From: Heliorestis acidaminivorans
GTDB lineage: Bacteria; Bacillota; Desulfitobacteriia; Heliobacteriales; Heliobacteriaceae
Direction: 5' to 3'
Assembly: GCF_008933955.1 (NCBI RefSeq)
Contig: NZ_WBXO01000013.1
Span: forward strand, 1-64,000
Length of the DNA stretch: 64,000 nucleotides
Shown: in pieces, positions 7,904 through 17,810 of the stretch
Position numbering within the stretch: the first letter of the stretch is position 1
Layout of the letters: each line of letters starts with the position of its first letter
The notes under the pieces: generated by a model
The model's input: only the letters and a program-made list of their open reading frames with translations
Database searches by the model: none
What the model was told of the DNA's origin: nothing
Program-made: the position numbers and the translations under genes

Positions 7904-8659
7904 TTGGAACAAATATCACGTAGCAACATGGCCATGACTCGGTTCCAAGAGCCCGGATTCCTTCTTGTTCGCGCCCAAGAGGGCGACGAAACATGTAGAA
8001 ACGCACTAATCAAGAAGTTTACTCCTTTTATCCTGCGAGTTGCTTCTAATGTTAGCGGTCGTTATGTACGCTTAGGAAGTGACGATGAAGCAAGCATTGG
8101 TTTGATTGCTTTTAACGAAGCTATCAACAATTTTCGAGAAGAAAAAGGAGTATCTTTCCTCTCCTTTGCCGACACCGTTATTCGTCGCCGTCTCATTGAC
8201 TTTTTTCGTAAAGAATCAAAAGCACAAAAAGTCCTACCGCTCTCTACTTTCGATGATCCCAGTGATGAATCAGGGGAAGATGCAAGCAATCGCCTTGAAG
8301 TACACCAAGCTCAGGAAACTTTCCGTCTCGAGAATGAATCTTCAGACCGACGTGCTGAAATTGTACAGTATGACAAATTACTTCGAGACTATGGACTTTC
8401 TTTTGCCGAACTAGTTGAAGTATCACCAAAGCATGAAGATGCCCGTCGGCGGGCCATTGAAGTTGCCCGACTCATCTCAGAAACGAAAGAGTATAGTGAC
8501 TACCTCAAGCTAAAAGGCTCCCTACCCTTAAAAGCACTGGAAAAAGAAGTAGACATGAGTCGCAAAACCCTAGAAAGACAGCGAAAGTATATTATTGCTG
8601 TCACGATTGTCTTCTTAGAAAACCTAGAATACCTCAAAGAATACATTAACAAGGTCTGA
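7904..8659 (+). CDS. sigI: RNA polymerase sigma factor SigI
   Basis: A sigma-70-like factor of about 251 residues. The region-2 part reads ALIKKFTPFILRVASNVSGR through SFADTVIRRRLIDFFRK, and a C-terminal helix-turn-helix part (MSRKTLERQRKYIIAV) takes the place of region 4, as in SigI. In Bacillus SigI is a heat-shock sigma; in cellulolytic Clostridia paralogues answer to polysaccharides. GAAGGTG (7891-7897) is 6 bases from TTG 7904, favouring this over GTG 7895. The rsgI partner follows 31 bases downstream. Confidence 0.92.
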   Translation: MEQISRSNMAMTRFQEPGFLLVRAQEGDETCRNALIKKFTPFILRVASNVSGRYVRLGSDDEASIGLIAFNEAINNFREEKGVSFLSFADTVIRRRLIDFFRKESKAQKVLPLSTFDDPSDESGEDASNRLEVHQAQETFRLENESSDRRAEIVQYDKLLRDYGLSFAELVEVSPKHEDARRRAIEVARLISETKEYSDYLKLKGSLPLKALEKEVDMSRKTLERQRKYIIAVTIVFLENLEYLKEYINKV

Positions 8660-8690
8660 CCAACCTTGTTACAAGGAGGAAATTGCTCAG

Positions 8691-9842
8691 GTGGAGCAAC
8701 GCGGCATTGTATTAGAAACATCTGAAAAAGAAGTGGTCATCCTCACCGACAATGGTGAGTTTAAGAAAATTCCTCTGCCCAAAAAAATTCCTAGAATTGG
8801 CGATGAAATCACTTTAGAAGTCCAGCAACCTTTATCAAGAAGTCTCAAACCTAAAAAGTCTTTTCGTTCCTCCCCTTATCCCTGGCTCGGTGTTGCTGTT
8901 GCAGTTTTCTTTGTCTTTCTCTTGAGCTTTTCAAGCCTACAAAGCTATCTATTCCCTGGAACAGAGGGCAAGGACAGCTCTTTGGAAAAAGTAGCTCTGC
9001 TCCAAGAAGAGTTACAGGAAACAGAAAGGCTACGTCCTGTCAAGTATGTAACAGTAGACATCAATCCTTCTATTGAGTTAGGGCTAGATAGACAGAATCG
9101 AGTCATTGAACTAAAAGCTCTCAATGCTGACGGTGAGAAAATTGTAGCTCATAGAGAGCTTGAAGGACTTTCCGTAGAAGAAGCAATTCAAGAAATCACT
9201 AGAGAAGCTTTACGCCAAGGTTATCTAGCAGAGAGCAAAGATAATCAATTGCTTATCGCTGTTTACGCTGAAGAAGAAGAAACAGAAGATGAGCAAAATC
9301 AATTAGAAGAAATACTGCGCTATTCAGCACAACAAGTGTTAGCAGAGGATAATCTGCGAACAGATAAGATTCAGACCATCCATGCTTCCAAAGAGCAACG
9401 GATTAGGTCGCAAGAGTTAGGACTATCGATAGGGAAATTTGCACTTATCTTAGAAGCTCTTGAGCAAGGTTTAGAAAGCAAAGAACAACAATCAACTTCT
9501 CCAGAAGAAGCGCCTTCCCCAGAACCTTTAAAACCTGCAAAAGAAAAAGTAACTATAGCTGATAAAGAGACGACTGTAGCTGAAGACGAAGTAAGAGCAG
9601 TTGATAAAGAAATAGCTGTAACTGATGATGAAGTAGATGTGTCTGATGCAAAAGCAAATGGGTCTAATGAAGAAGTTACAGTTGTCGATGAAGAAGTAAC
9701 AGAAGTAACAGCAACAGAAGGTAAATCAAAAACAGCAAAAGAAGAAGAGGGCCTAGATCAAGAACAAGGCTTAACCAAATCAGAAGATGTAAATGCAAGC
9801 AGGAATCTTGAAAAGTTAGATGAATCAGTACCTTCCAGCTGA
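8691..9842 (+). CDS. rsgI: Anti-sigma-I factor RsgI
   Basis: A single-pass membrane protein of 383 residues that holds SigI inactive. The cytoplasmic RsgI N domain is residues 1-50, the membrane segment about 63-85, and an exported domain contains VDINPSIELGLD; Asn125-Pro126 corresponds to the site at which RsgI proteins are reported to self-cleave. The C-terminal third (about 265-383) is acidic low complexity with repeating V-x-D-x-E-V-type units and carries no carbohydrate-binding or other sensor domain, unlike clostridial paralogues. GTG start with AAGGAGG upstream. The stop codon lies inside the following terminator. Confidence 0.92.
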   Translation: MEQRGIVLETSEKEVVILTDNGEFKKIPLPKKIPRIGDEITLEVQQPLSRSLKPKKSFRSSPYPWLGVAVAVFFVFLLSFSSLQSYLFPGTEGKDSSLEKVALLQEELQETERLRPVKYVTVDINPSIELGLDRQNRVIELKALNADGEKIVAHRELEGLSVEEAIQEITREALRQGYLAESKDNQLLIAVYAEEEETEDEQNQLEEILRYSAQQVLAEDNLRTDKIQTIHASKEQRIRSQELGLSIGKFALILEALEQGLESKEQQSTSPEEAPSPEPLKPAKEKVTIADKETTVAEDEVRAVDKEIAVTDDEVDVSDAKANGSNEEVTVVDEEVTEVTATEGKSKTAKEEEGLDQEQGLTKSEDVNASRNLEKLDESVPSS

Positions 9843-9858
9843 TGCTGGAAGGTTTTTT
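9831..9858 (+). terminator. Terminator at the end of rsgI
   Basis: CCTTCCAGC (9831-9839) / GCTGGAAGG (9844-9852) with a 4-base loop and TTTTTT. The rsgI TGA (9840-9842) is in the loop, so translating ribosomes should interfere with folding and readthrough into spoIID is plausible. Confidence 0.9.
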
Positions 9859-9967
9859 ACTCCCTTTTTTGATGTTAAAACAGGAAAGCTAGTCCTTATG
9901 TCGAAAATACCCTTTTGGCGAAAAAAAAGAAGATTGCAAGCAAGGCAACCAGAAAGGATGAAACGCA

Positions 9968-11493
9968 TTGGGCAAGGCACAGAGAAAAGAATGGCTCTAT
10001 GGCCTAGTCATCTTACTGAGTCTCTGCTTCATAATTATGCCACTATCTCTTGCTGAAGCAGAAGATATCCCTAAAGTTCGCGTGCTCATCAGTCAACCTG
10101 TAACAGCAGAAATAAAAATCTCATCTGGTACATACCAATTAATTGATGAGCAAACAGGTTTGACTATTAATGACAGCACTGATTCAGGCTCGTGGCGCAT
10201 CACCTTAGCCGGACACTCACTCAGGATAGAAAAAGACGGACAAGCTCTAGCTCGTACATATCAAGGTCCAATTTATCTGCATGGAATGGATAGGCAAGAG
10301 AATATATTGGAGATAAACGGTAAAAAATACCGAGGAAACTTGCGAATATATGCGCCAATATCGCAAGAACAAAGTGGGCTCATCATAATCAATGAACTCG
10401 ATTTAGAGTCCTATCTCTACGGTGTAGTAGGTTTAGAAATGGGCTTTAGTGCTCCCACAGAAGCATTAAGAGCACAGGCTGTTGTTTCAAGAAGCTATGC
10501 TCTCTATCACCTAAGAATTAGACAACAGAGTAACACCCTTTTTGATCTCCGAGCTGACACTAGTAGTCAAGTTTATCGAGGTCTAGAAGGTGAAAGACCA
10601 AATATTTTACAAGTAGTAGATGATACAAAAGGACAAGTTATTAACTACGATGGTCGAGTTATTGAGGCAGTGTTCCACTCTAATGCAGGTGGCAAAACAG
10701 AGTCTTCTCAATATGTTTGGAATGAAGGTAGACCTTACTTATTAAGTGTAGCAACACCTGAAGATAGCTATGCTGAAGAATTTAGCACAGCCACAACAGC
10801 CGCTTACCGCTGGCGAAAAACAATTACAGCTCAGGAAATTGCAGATAGAACTAGGGCTGTTACAGGACGGGACCCAGGAATAGTTACGGACCTTCGTATA
10901 GTAGAGACAAGCCCAACAGGTCGAGTAACTAATCTAGAAGTGATTGGCACAAAGGGAAAAGTATCAGTAGGAAGACTACAAGTAAGAGCTGTCGTAGATA
11001 GTCCTTCTACACTATTTACCCTAGAATCAACAAACCCCTCTAACACATCTAACAGTGCCAATACCTCCAATACTGCTAAGTCCCCTAACCAAGTAACAGG
11101 AAATCCCACGGGCAATAGCATCATCAATGTTATTTCAGCAAGTGAGAGTACACAGACCTATACAATTAGAGATGCCGCTTTTTACATCATTGGAGCAGAC
11201 AATATGATTCGCCAAGGCACAGCTAACCAAGAGCTTTACGTACTAGGTCGAGAAGGATTAACCAAAGCTGGCAATACATCAACTAGCCCCGGGACAGGTA
11301 GTCAGCATACGGTTGGAACTAGTCAGAGCTTTGTCTTAACAGGCTTTGGTTTCGGTCATGGAGTAGGCATGAGTCAGTGGGGAGCTATGGGCATGTCACA
11401 AAAAGGAAAAACATATCAAGAGATTGTAAAACATTATTACAGTGGCGGCCGTCAAGATAGCCGACTTCAAATTGTAGGAGATTGGGGAACTCG

Positions 11494-11497
<4 letters not shown>
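9968..11497 (+). CDS. SpoIID/LytB domain protein
   Basis: A 509-residue exported protein: signal peptide or anchor about residues 10-32 ending at ALAEAED-like sequence, then the SpoIID region ([42 protein letters not shown]) and, after an insert, [18 protein letters not shown] near the C terminus. SpoIID is a lytic transglycosylase acting on denuded glycan during engulfment; vegetative relatives exist, so the sporulation role is inferred. An unusual Ser/Thr/Asn-rich insert (about residues 355-460) interrupts the domain. TTG start. The stop overlaps the queA start (ATGA). Confidence 0.85.
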
Positions 11498-13655
<2,158 letters not shown>

Positions 13656-13706
13656 TATTCGAATAAAGTATGATCATGTCCCGACGAAGAAAAGGAGGTT
13701 TTTTTA

Positions 13707-13964
13707 ATGGAACAAGGTTGGTTTCTCGTATATATGGTGGCGTTGTTTGCGCTTTTCTATTTCGTCGCCATAAGACCACAAATGAAAGCTCAAAAAGCTC
13801 ATAAAGAATTGGTATCAAGTCTTAAAGTAAGTGACAAAGTAGTAACAGCTGGTGGTCTCCACGGCACTCTTACTTTTGTCGGCGAAGAGACTGTTATGGT
13901 TGAAGTTTCCGAAGGAATTAACGTAGAATTCACCAAAACAGCTATAGTCAAAAAAGCAGACTAA
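13707..13964 (+). CDS. yajC: Preprotein translocase subunit YajC
   Basis: An 85-residue protein with one N-terminal membrane helix (about 6-23) followed by RPQMKAQKAHKELVSSLKVSDKVVTAGGLHG, the family core. YajC associates with SecDF in the membrane. An AAAGGAGG site precedes the ATG. It ends the ruv-tgt gene run; secDF follows 1.3 kb later, after the Spo0E-like and HD genes. Confidence 0.96.
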   Translation: MEQGWFLVYMVALFALFYFVAIRPQMKAQKAHKELVSSLKVSDKVVTAGGLHGTLTFVGEETVMVEVSEGINVEFTKTAIVKKAD

Positions 13965-14169
13965 ATTGTAGTACAATCTAACTAAAAGAAACAAAAGCTT
14001 CTAACAAACCTCCTGAGATAACAAAAAAATACAAAAAAGTTGCAATTTACAGCAGGAAATTGGAAATATAAGTCGAAAGAGTAAAATAAGAACTTTTTGC
14101 TTATAAGATTTCCACTTTCTTTGTCAGAAAATGGTTGCAAGACGGAGAAAATTGTCTCAGGAGGGATAT

Positions 14170-14385
14170 GTGAGCATGGATTGTCAAGTTTTGCTAAGAA
14201 GAATTCAGCGAAAGCGCAAAGAATTAGAACGTTTAGCTCGAAGAAAAGGAACGGATTCCTTAACAACAGGATTGGTTTATCGCAAATCTTGTGAACTAGA
14301 CTCACTGATTGTACAATATATGAAGGAAAATCGACAAATGGAGTTAGATTTTCCCGATTATTATCCATTGCCGCTGGGAAGATAA
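14170..14385 (+). CDS. Spo0E-like aspartyl-phosphate phosphatase
   Basis: A small two-helix protein (about 71 residues). The second helix carries S-C-E-L-D-S-L-I, matching the SQELD-type motif with which Spo0E family members dephosphorylate Spo0A-P and so delay sporulation. Helix one is rich in Arg/Lys/Leu. AGGAGGG (14159-14165) is 4 bases from GTG 14170 and 10 from ATG 14176; either start is possible. Target is inferred from the family. It has its own terminator. Confidence 0.75.
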   Translation: MSMDCQVLLRRIQRKRKELERLARRKGTDSLTTGLVYRKSCELDSLIVQYMKENRQMELDFPDYYPLPLGR

Positions 14386-14404
14386 TTCTCAGCGGCTTTT
14401 TTTT
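14370..14404 (+). terminator. Terminator after the Spo0E-like gene
   Basis: GCCGCTG / CAGCGGC stem with extended GGGAA/TTCTC pairing and a run of eight T. The last codons and the stop lie inside the stem-loop. Confidence 0.88.
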
Positions 14405-14455
14405 GAAAAACTACAGAGACAGCGAGCTGACTCATATTTGAAAGGAATAATAGAA

Positions 14456-15118
14456 ATGCCCAAAGCAATTACTTTTGAAAAAATTAGAGACAACCCCGAA
14501 GTAAGAGCCTATATCGAAGCAAGTAACAAACATCTTAGTGCAATGGGTTTTACGGAACATGGTCTTCGTCATGCCGCCCTCGTTGCCAAAAATGCCGGAG
14601 CCATCTTAAAACATCTAGGTTATGAGCAAAAGGATATAGAGTTAGCCCGTATTGCAGGTTATATGCACGATATAGGAAACAGTGTTAGCCGTGAAGGTCA
14701 TGGTCAGATCGGAGCTTTGTTATCGCGCCTCATTCTAAAAGAAATGGGAGCCGATTATGAAGATATAGCTACCATCATGGCAGCTATTGGTAATCATGAT
14801 GAATCAGTCGGTCATATCGTCAACGCACCTGGCGCCGCACTGGTCCTTGCAGATAAAGGTGATGTGCATTACAAAAGAGTAGGAGACAAAGATAAAGCTA
14901 CTTTTGATATACATGATCGGGTCAACTATGCAGTTCGCAATTCTTCTATAGAATTAGGAGAAAACACAGTTACTCTTGTCTTAGAAATTGACTCTAATAT
15001 CAGCCCCATGATGGACTACTTTGAGATCTTCTTACCTCGCATGGTCCTTTGTCGTCGTGCTGCTAATTACTTAGGTGCTGAATTTCATCTGATGATTAAC
15101 GGTGCACAAGTTCTGTAA
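14456..15118 (+). CDS. HD domain phosphohydrolase
   Basis: A 220-residue cytoplasmic HD-family protein: GLRHAALVAKNA, MHDIGN and GNHDE give the His, His-Asp and distal residues that bind the metal pair. HD proteins cleave phosphomonoesters or cyclic or tetraphosphate nucleotides; substrate unknown. AAAGGA lies 9 bases before ATG 14456. A gene of this type near yajC/secDF is common in Clostridia (recalled). Confidence 0.85.
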   Translation: MPKAITFEKIRDNPEVRAYIEASNKHLSAMGFTEHGLRHAALVAKNAGAILKHLGYEQKDIELARIAGYMHDIGNSVSREGHGQIGALLSRLILKEMGADYEDIATIMAAIGNHDESVGHIVNAPGAALVLADKGDVHYKRVGDKDKATFDIHDRVNYAVRNSSIELGENTVTLVLEIDSNISPMMDYFEIFLPRMVLCRRAANYLGAEFHLMINGAQVL

Positions 15119-15147
15119 AGTAATCCCTACAGTCCCTCTACTTTCGT

Positions 15148-15177
15148 TTGACAAGCTTTCTTCATAAAGAGTATAAT
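15148..15177 (+). promoter_or_regulatory. Sigma-A promoter of secDF
   Basis: Perfect TTGACA (15148-15153) and TATAAT (15172-15177) with an 18-base spacer, 80 bases before the secDF start. Confidence 0.85.
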
Positions 15178-15257
15178 TCAGGGTGTTCTAATTACCTGTA
15201 AATGTGATACAATTGCATGATGCAAGAATGAATATGGCAAGGAGGCAGCTATCGACA

Positions 15258-17387
15258 ATGAAAACACGCAGCACACTGCAAATGATAGCCTTGCTTCTTC
15301 TGGTGACCGTTGCTGTCACGCTCAGTTACAACCCCATCCTACAAGGGACCAAGCTAGGGTTGGACTTGCAGGGCGGACTGCATGTTGTCTTACAGGCAGT
15401 TGAAGGGCCTGAAGAAGGAGTCACCCAGCGGGAGATGGAGCAGGTCAAAGCTATCATGGAACAACGGATCAATGGCCTGGGTGTGGAAGAACCACTAATT
15501 CAGATTCAGGGCGCTGATCGTCTAATTATTGAATTGGCCGGCATTGATGATCCCGATCGAGCTATTGAACTAATTGGTAAGACAGCTATGCTAACTTTCC
15601 GCACCGAAGATGGACAAGTCGTTGTGGAAGGTCAAGATTTACGACAAGCTCGTGAACAAATTGTGCCTGGTGGAACAGAAGCAATTGTAACGCTTAGCTT
15701 TAATACTGAAGGTACAAGCAAATTTGCTGATGCAACGAGAGCTAACCTTAATCGTACTATCGGAATCTATCTCGATGACGAACTTTTACAAAACCCTGTT
15801 GTGCGAAGCGTTATTGTCAACGGAGAAGCACAAATCACAGGCTATGAAAACTTAGAAGAAGCTCGTCGTATCGCTTTATTGCTTAACTCCGGTGCTTTGC
15901 CCGTTAAGTTAGATATGATTGAAAAGCGGACTGTAGGACCTTCTTTAGGTGCTGATAGTCTTAGTAAGAGCCAGTCAGCGGCCTTAATCGGACTAGGTCT
16001 TGTTATTGCCTTTATGATCCTTTACTATCGAGTCCCTGGCTTCATTGCCACCGTTTCTTTAGCACTTTACGCTGTTATTGTTATGGGCATTTTAGCCTTG
16101 CTTAATGCTACCTTAACGCTACCGGGTATCTTTGGTCTCTTGCTCTCCGTTGGTATGGCAGTCGATGCTAATATCATTATCTATGAACGAATCAAAGAAG
16201 AAATTAGGGAAGGCAAGTCATTGCGAGCCGCTATTGAAGGTGGCTTTAATCGTGCTTTCCGAGCTATATTGGATGCCAACGTAACAACTCTAATCATTAT
16301 GGTCATCCTCTACTTCTTAACGACAGGTTTAATTCGTGGCTTTGCCATCACACTAGGACTAGGTATTCTAGCGAGTATGTTTACGGCCATCACCTTTACA
16401 CGATGGATGCTTCGCTCTACAGCAGGTAGTGGCATGTTCAAAAACCATAAATACTACGGAGCCAAAGAAGGAGACAAACAGTTAGATAGCCTAAGACAAA
16501 TCAACTTAATGGCCAAAAGAAAGACCTGGTACGGTTTCTCAGCGCTTTTAATTATACCTGCCATACTTTCTTTACTATTGCAAGGATTGAACTTTGGCAT
16601 CGACTTTACTGGCGGTTCTATGATGCAAGTAAAGTTTGAACAAGCGACTACAGTAGAAGAAGTCAGAACTGTATTAGGCCAGCATGACTTAGCTACTGCC
16701 ACCATTCAGGCCTCTAACGACAATGACTTCATCATTCGCACGAAAGTACTAGAACATGACGAAAGAACAGAAGTTCTTAACTCTCTAAAAAGCCAAATTG
16801 CACCTTTAGAAGTACAGCGTGATGAACTTGTCGGTCCCGTTATCGGTAAAGAATTGGCGATCAGCGCACTCTTAGCACTAGCTGCGGCCGCCGTGTTCAT
16901 GGTGGGCTATATCACAGTACGCTTTGAGTTCAAATTCGCTGTTGCGGCCATATCAGCACTTCTTCATGATGTCTTAATCGTCGTCGGAATCTTTTCCCTC
17001 TTCCAGATAGAAATAACTACAGCTTTTGTAGCCGCAATATTGACTGTTATCGGTTACTCAATCAACGATACGATCATCATTTTTGACCGCGTTCGAGAAA
17101 ACTACGGTAAGATTAAGAAGAAAGACGACCTCGAAGAAATGGTCAACCGTTCCCTATGGGATACCATGACACGCTCTATCAACACAGCCCTAACAGTTAT
17201 CTTTGTTCTTGTAGCCTTGCTTTTCTGGGGTGGCGAAACGACCAAGGATCTAGCATTGGCTATCCTAATCGGTGTCACCGTTGGTGTTTACTCCTCTATC
17301 TTCCACGCTAGCCCCATTTGGCTTGATCTGAAGAATTGGGAAAGAGCCCAACGTAGAAAAAGAAGAACTAACACAGAAGCCGCTTAA
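15258..17387 (+). CDS. secDF: Fused protein translocase SecDF
   Basis: SecD and SecF, proton-driven accessory proteins of the Sec translocon, are joined in one 709-residue chain as in Bacillus. The SecD half has the LGLDLQGGLHVVLQ motif, the exported P1 region and helices beginning SAALIGLGLVIAFMILYY; the SecF half starts near NFGIDFTGGSMMQVKF and carries VIGYSINDTIIIFDRVREN. About twelve membrane helices. AAGGAGG (15239-15245) is 12 bases from ATG 15258, which starts just before the first helix; an upstream GTG at 15204 is less likely. Own promoter and terminator. Confidence 0.97.
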   Translation: MKTRSTLQMIALLLLVTVAVTLSYNPILQGTKLGLDLQGGLHVVLQAVEGPEEGVTQREMEQVKAIMEQRINGLGVEEPLIQIQGADRLIIELAGIDDPDRAIELIGKTAMLTFRTEDGQVVVEGQDLRQAREQIVPGGTEAIVTLSFNTEGTSKFADATRANLNRTIGIYLDDELLQNPVVRSVIVNGEAQITGYENLEEARRIALLLNSGALPVKLDMIEKRTVGPSLGADSLSKSQSAALIGLGLVIAFMILYYRVPGFIATVSLALYAVIVMGILALLNATLTLPGIFGLLLSVGMAVDANIIIYERIKEEIREGKSLRAAIEGGFNRAFRAILDANVTTLIIMVILYFLTTGLIRGFAITLGLGILASMFTAITFTRWMLRSTAGSGMFKNHKYYGAKEGDKQLDSLRQINLMAKRKTWYGFSALLIIPAILSLLLQGLNFGIDFTGGSMMQVKFEQATTVEEVRTVLGQHDLATATIQASNDNDFIIRTKVLEHDERTEVLNSLKSQIAPLEVQRDELVGPVIGKELAISALLALAAAAVFMVGYITVRFEFKFAVAAISALLHDVLIVVGIFSLFQIEITTAFVAAILTVIGYSINDTIIIFDRVRENYGKIKKKDDLEEMVNRSLWDTMTRSINTALTVIFVLVALLFWGGETTKDLALAILIGVTVGVYSSIFHASPIWLDLKNWERAQRRKRRTNTEAA

Positions 17388-17400
17388 TGAGCATATTTTT

Positions 17401-17433
17401 AAGCACTCTGACTTATATGTCGGAGTGCTTTTC
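17401..17433 (+). terminator. Terminator of secDF
   Basis: AAGCACTCTGA / TCGGAGTGCTT stem with T-rich ends on both sides (bidirectional). Confidence 0.85.
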
Positions 17434-17462
17434 CTATGAGTCTAAAGTTATCAAGACTAATT

Positions 17463-17578
17463 ACCTGGACCTGTGCAGTCATTGTCCTCCGAACGGACTG
17501 TTCCCACGCCGTTACCGCCAACAAGTTGGCGACGGCTGAGGTCGCCAAGTCCTCTCTCCGGAAAATGCCTGCCCAGGT
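17463..17578 (+). ncRNA. Candidate structured RNA, copy 1 (relA leader region)
   Basis: A gene-free stretch closed by ACCTGG (17463-17468) / CCAGGT (17573-17578). Inside, GACCT (17468-17472) can pair with AGGTC (17539-17543), and a long hairpin is formed by GCCGT (17508-17512) / ACGGC (17532-17536) and CGCCAAC (17516-17522) / GTTGGCG (17525-17531). About 57 bases match a second copy at 55782-55866, where two helix pairs have changed on both sides. Family not recognised; the strand is inferred from the downstream terminator and gene. Could be a leader element, an independent small RNA or a mobile RNA. Confidence 0.5.
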
Positions 17579-17673
17579 CTAGATACACCTTGCTATAGGC
17601 AAGTAAGAGTGATTGAATCGTATACAGACTAGCAAAAGATGGAACAATGGGTAATGGAATAGATCTGTTCAAT

Positions 17674-17705
17674 AGCTTTTATATAGATCAAAAAGCTCTT
17701 TTTTT
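17674..17705 (+). terminator. Terminator between the RNA candidate and relA
   Basis: AGCTTTT (17674-17680) / AAAAGCT (17691-17697, offset by one base) followed by an eight-T run, about 105 bases before relA. It either ends a small RNA covering 17460-17700 or attenuates relA. Confidence 0.7.
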
Positions 17706-17770
17706 ACTAATACTGCAGGATTTCCAGCCCATAAAATAGAAAAGGTGAAAGGTTTTTTTCAAAAAAAAGC

Positions 17771-17797
17771 ATCGCAAGAAGCTATAACGCTTGCGAT
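17771..17797 (+). promoter_or_regulatory. Hairpin adjoining the relA ribosome site
   Basis: Perfect 8-bp stem ATCGCAAG / CTTGCGAT with an 11-base loop, ending directly against the GGGAGGTG site of relA. No T tract, so not a terminator; it could affect translation or mRNA stability. Confidence 0.5.
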
Positions 17798-17810
17798 GGG
17801 AGGTGTGAAG

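Noticed and set aside
17457-17672. 71-codon minus-strand frame across RNA copy 1, sharing DLSRRQL with copy 2
   Set aside because: The similarity stops after a few residues, no ribosome site is present, and the copies change in paired positions, favouring an RNA.
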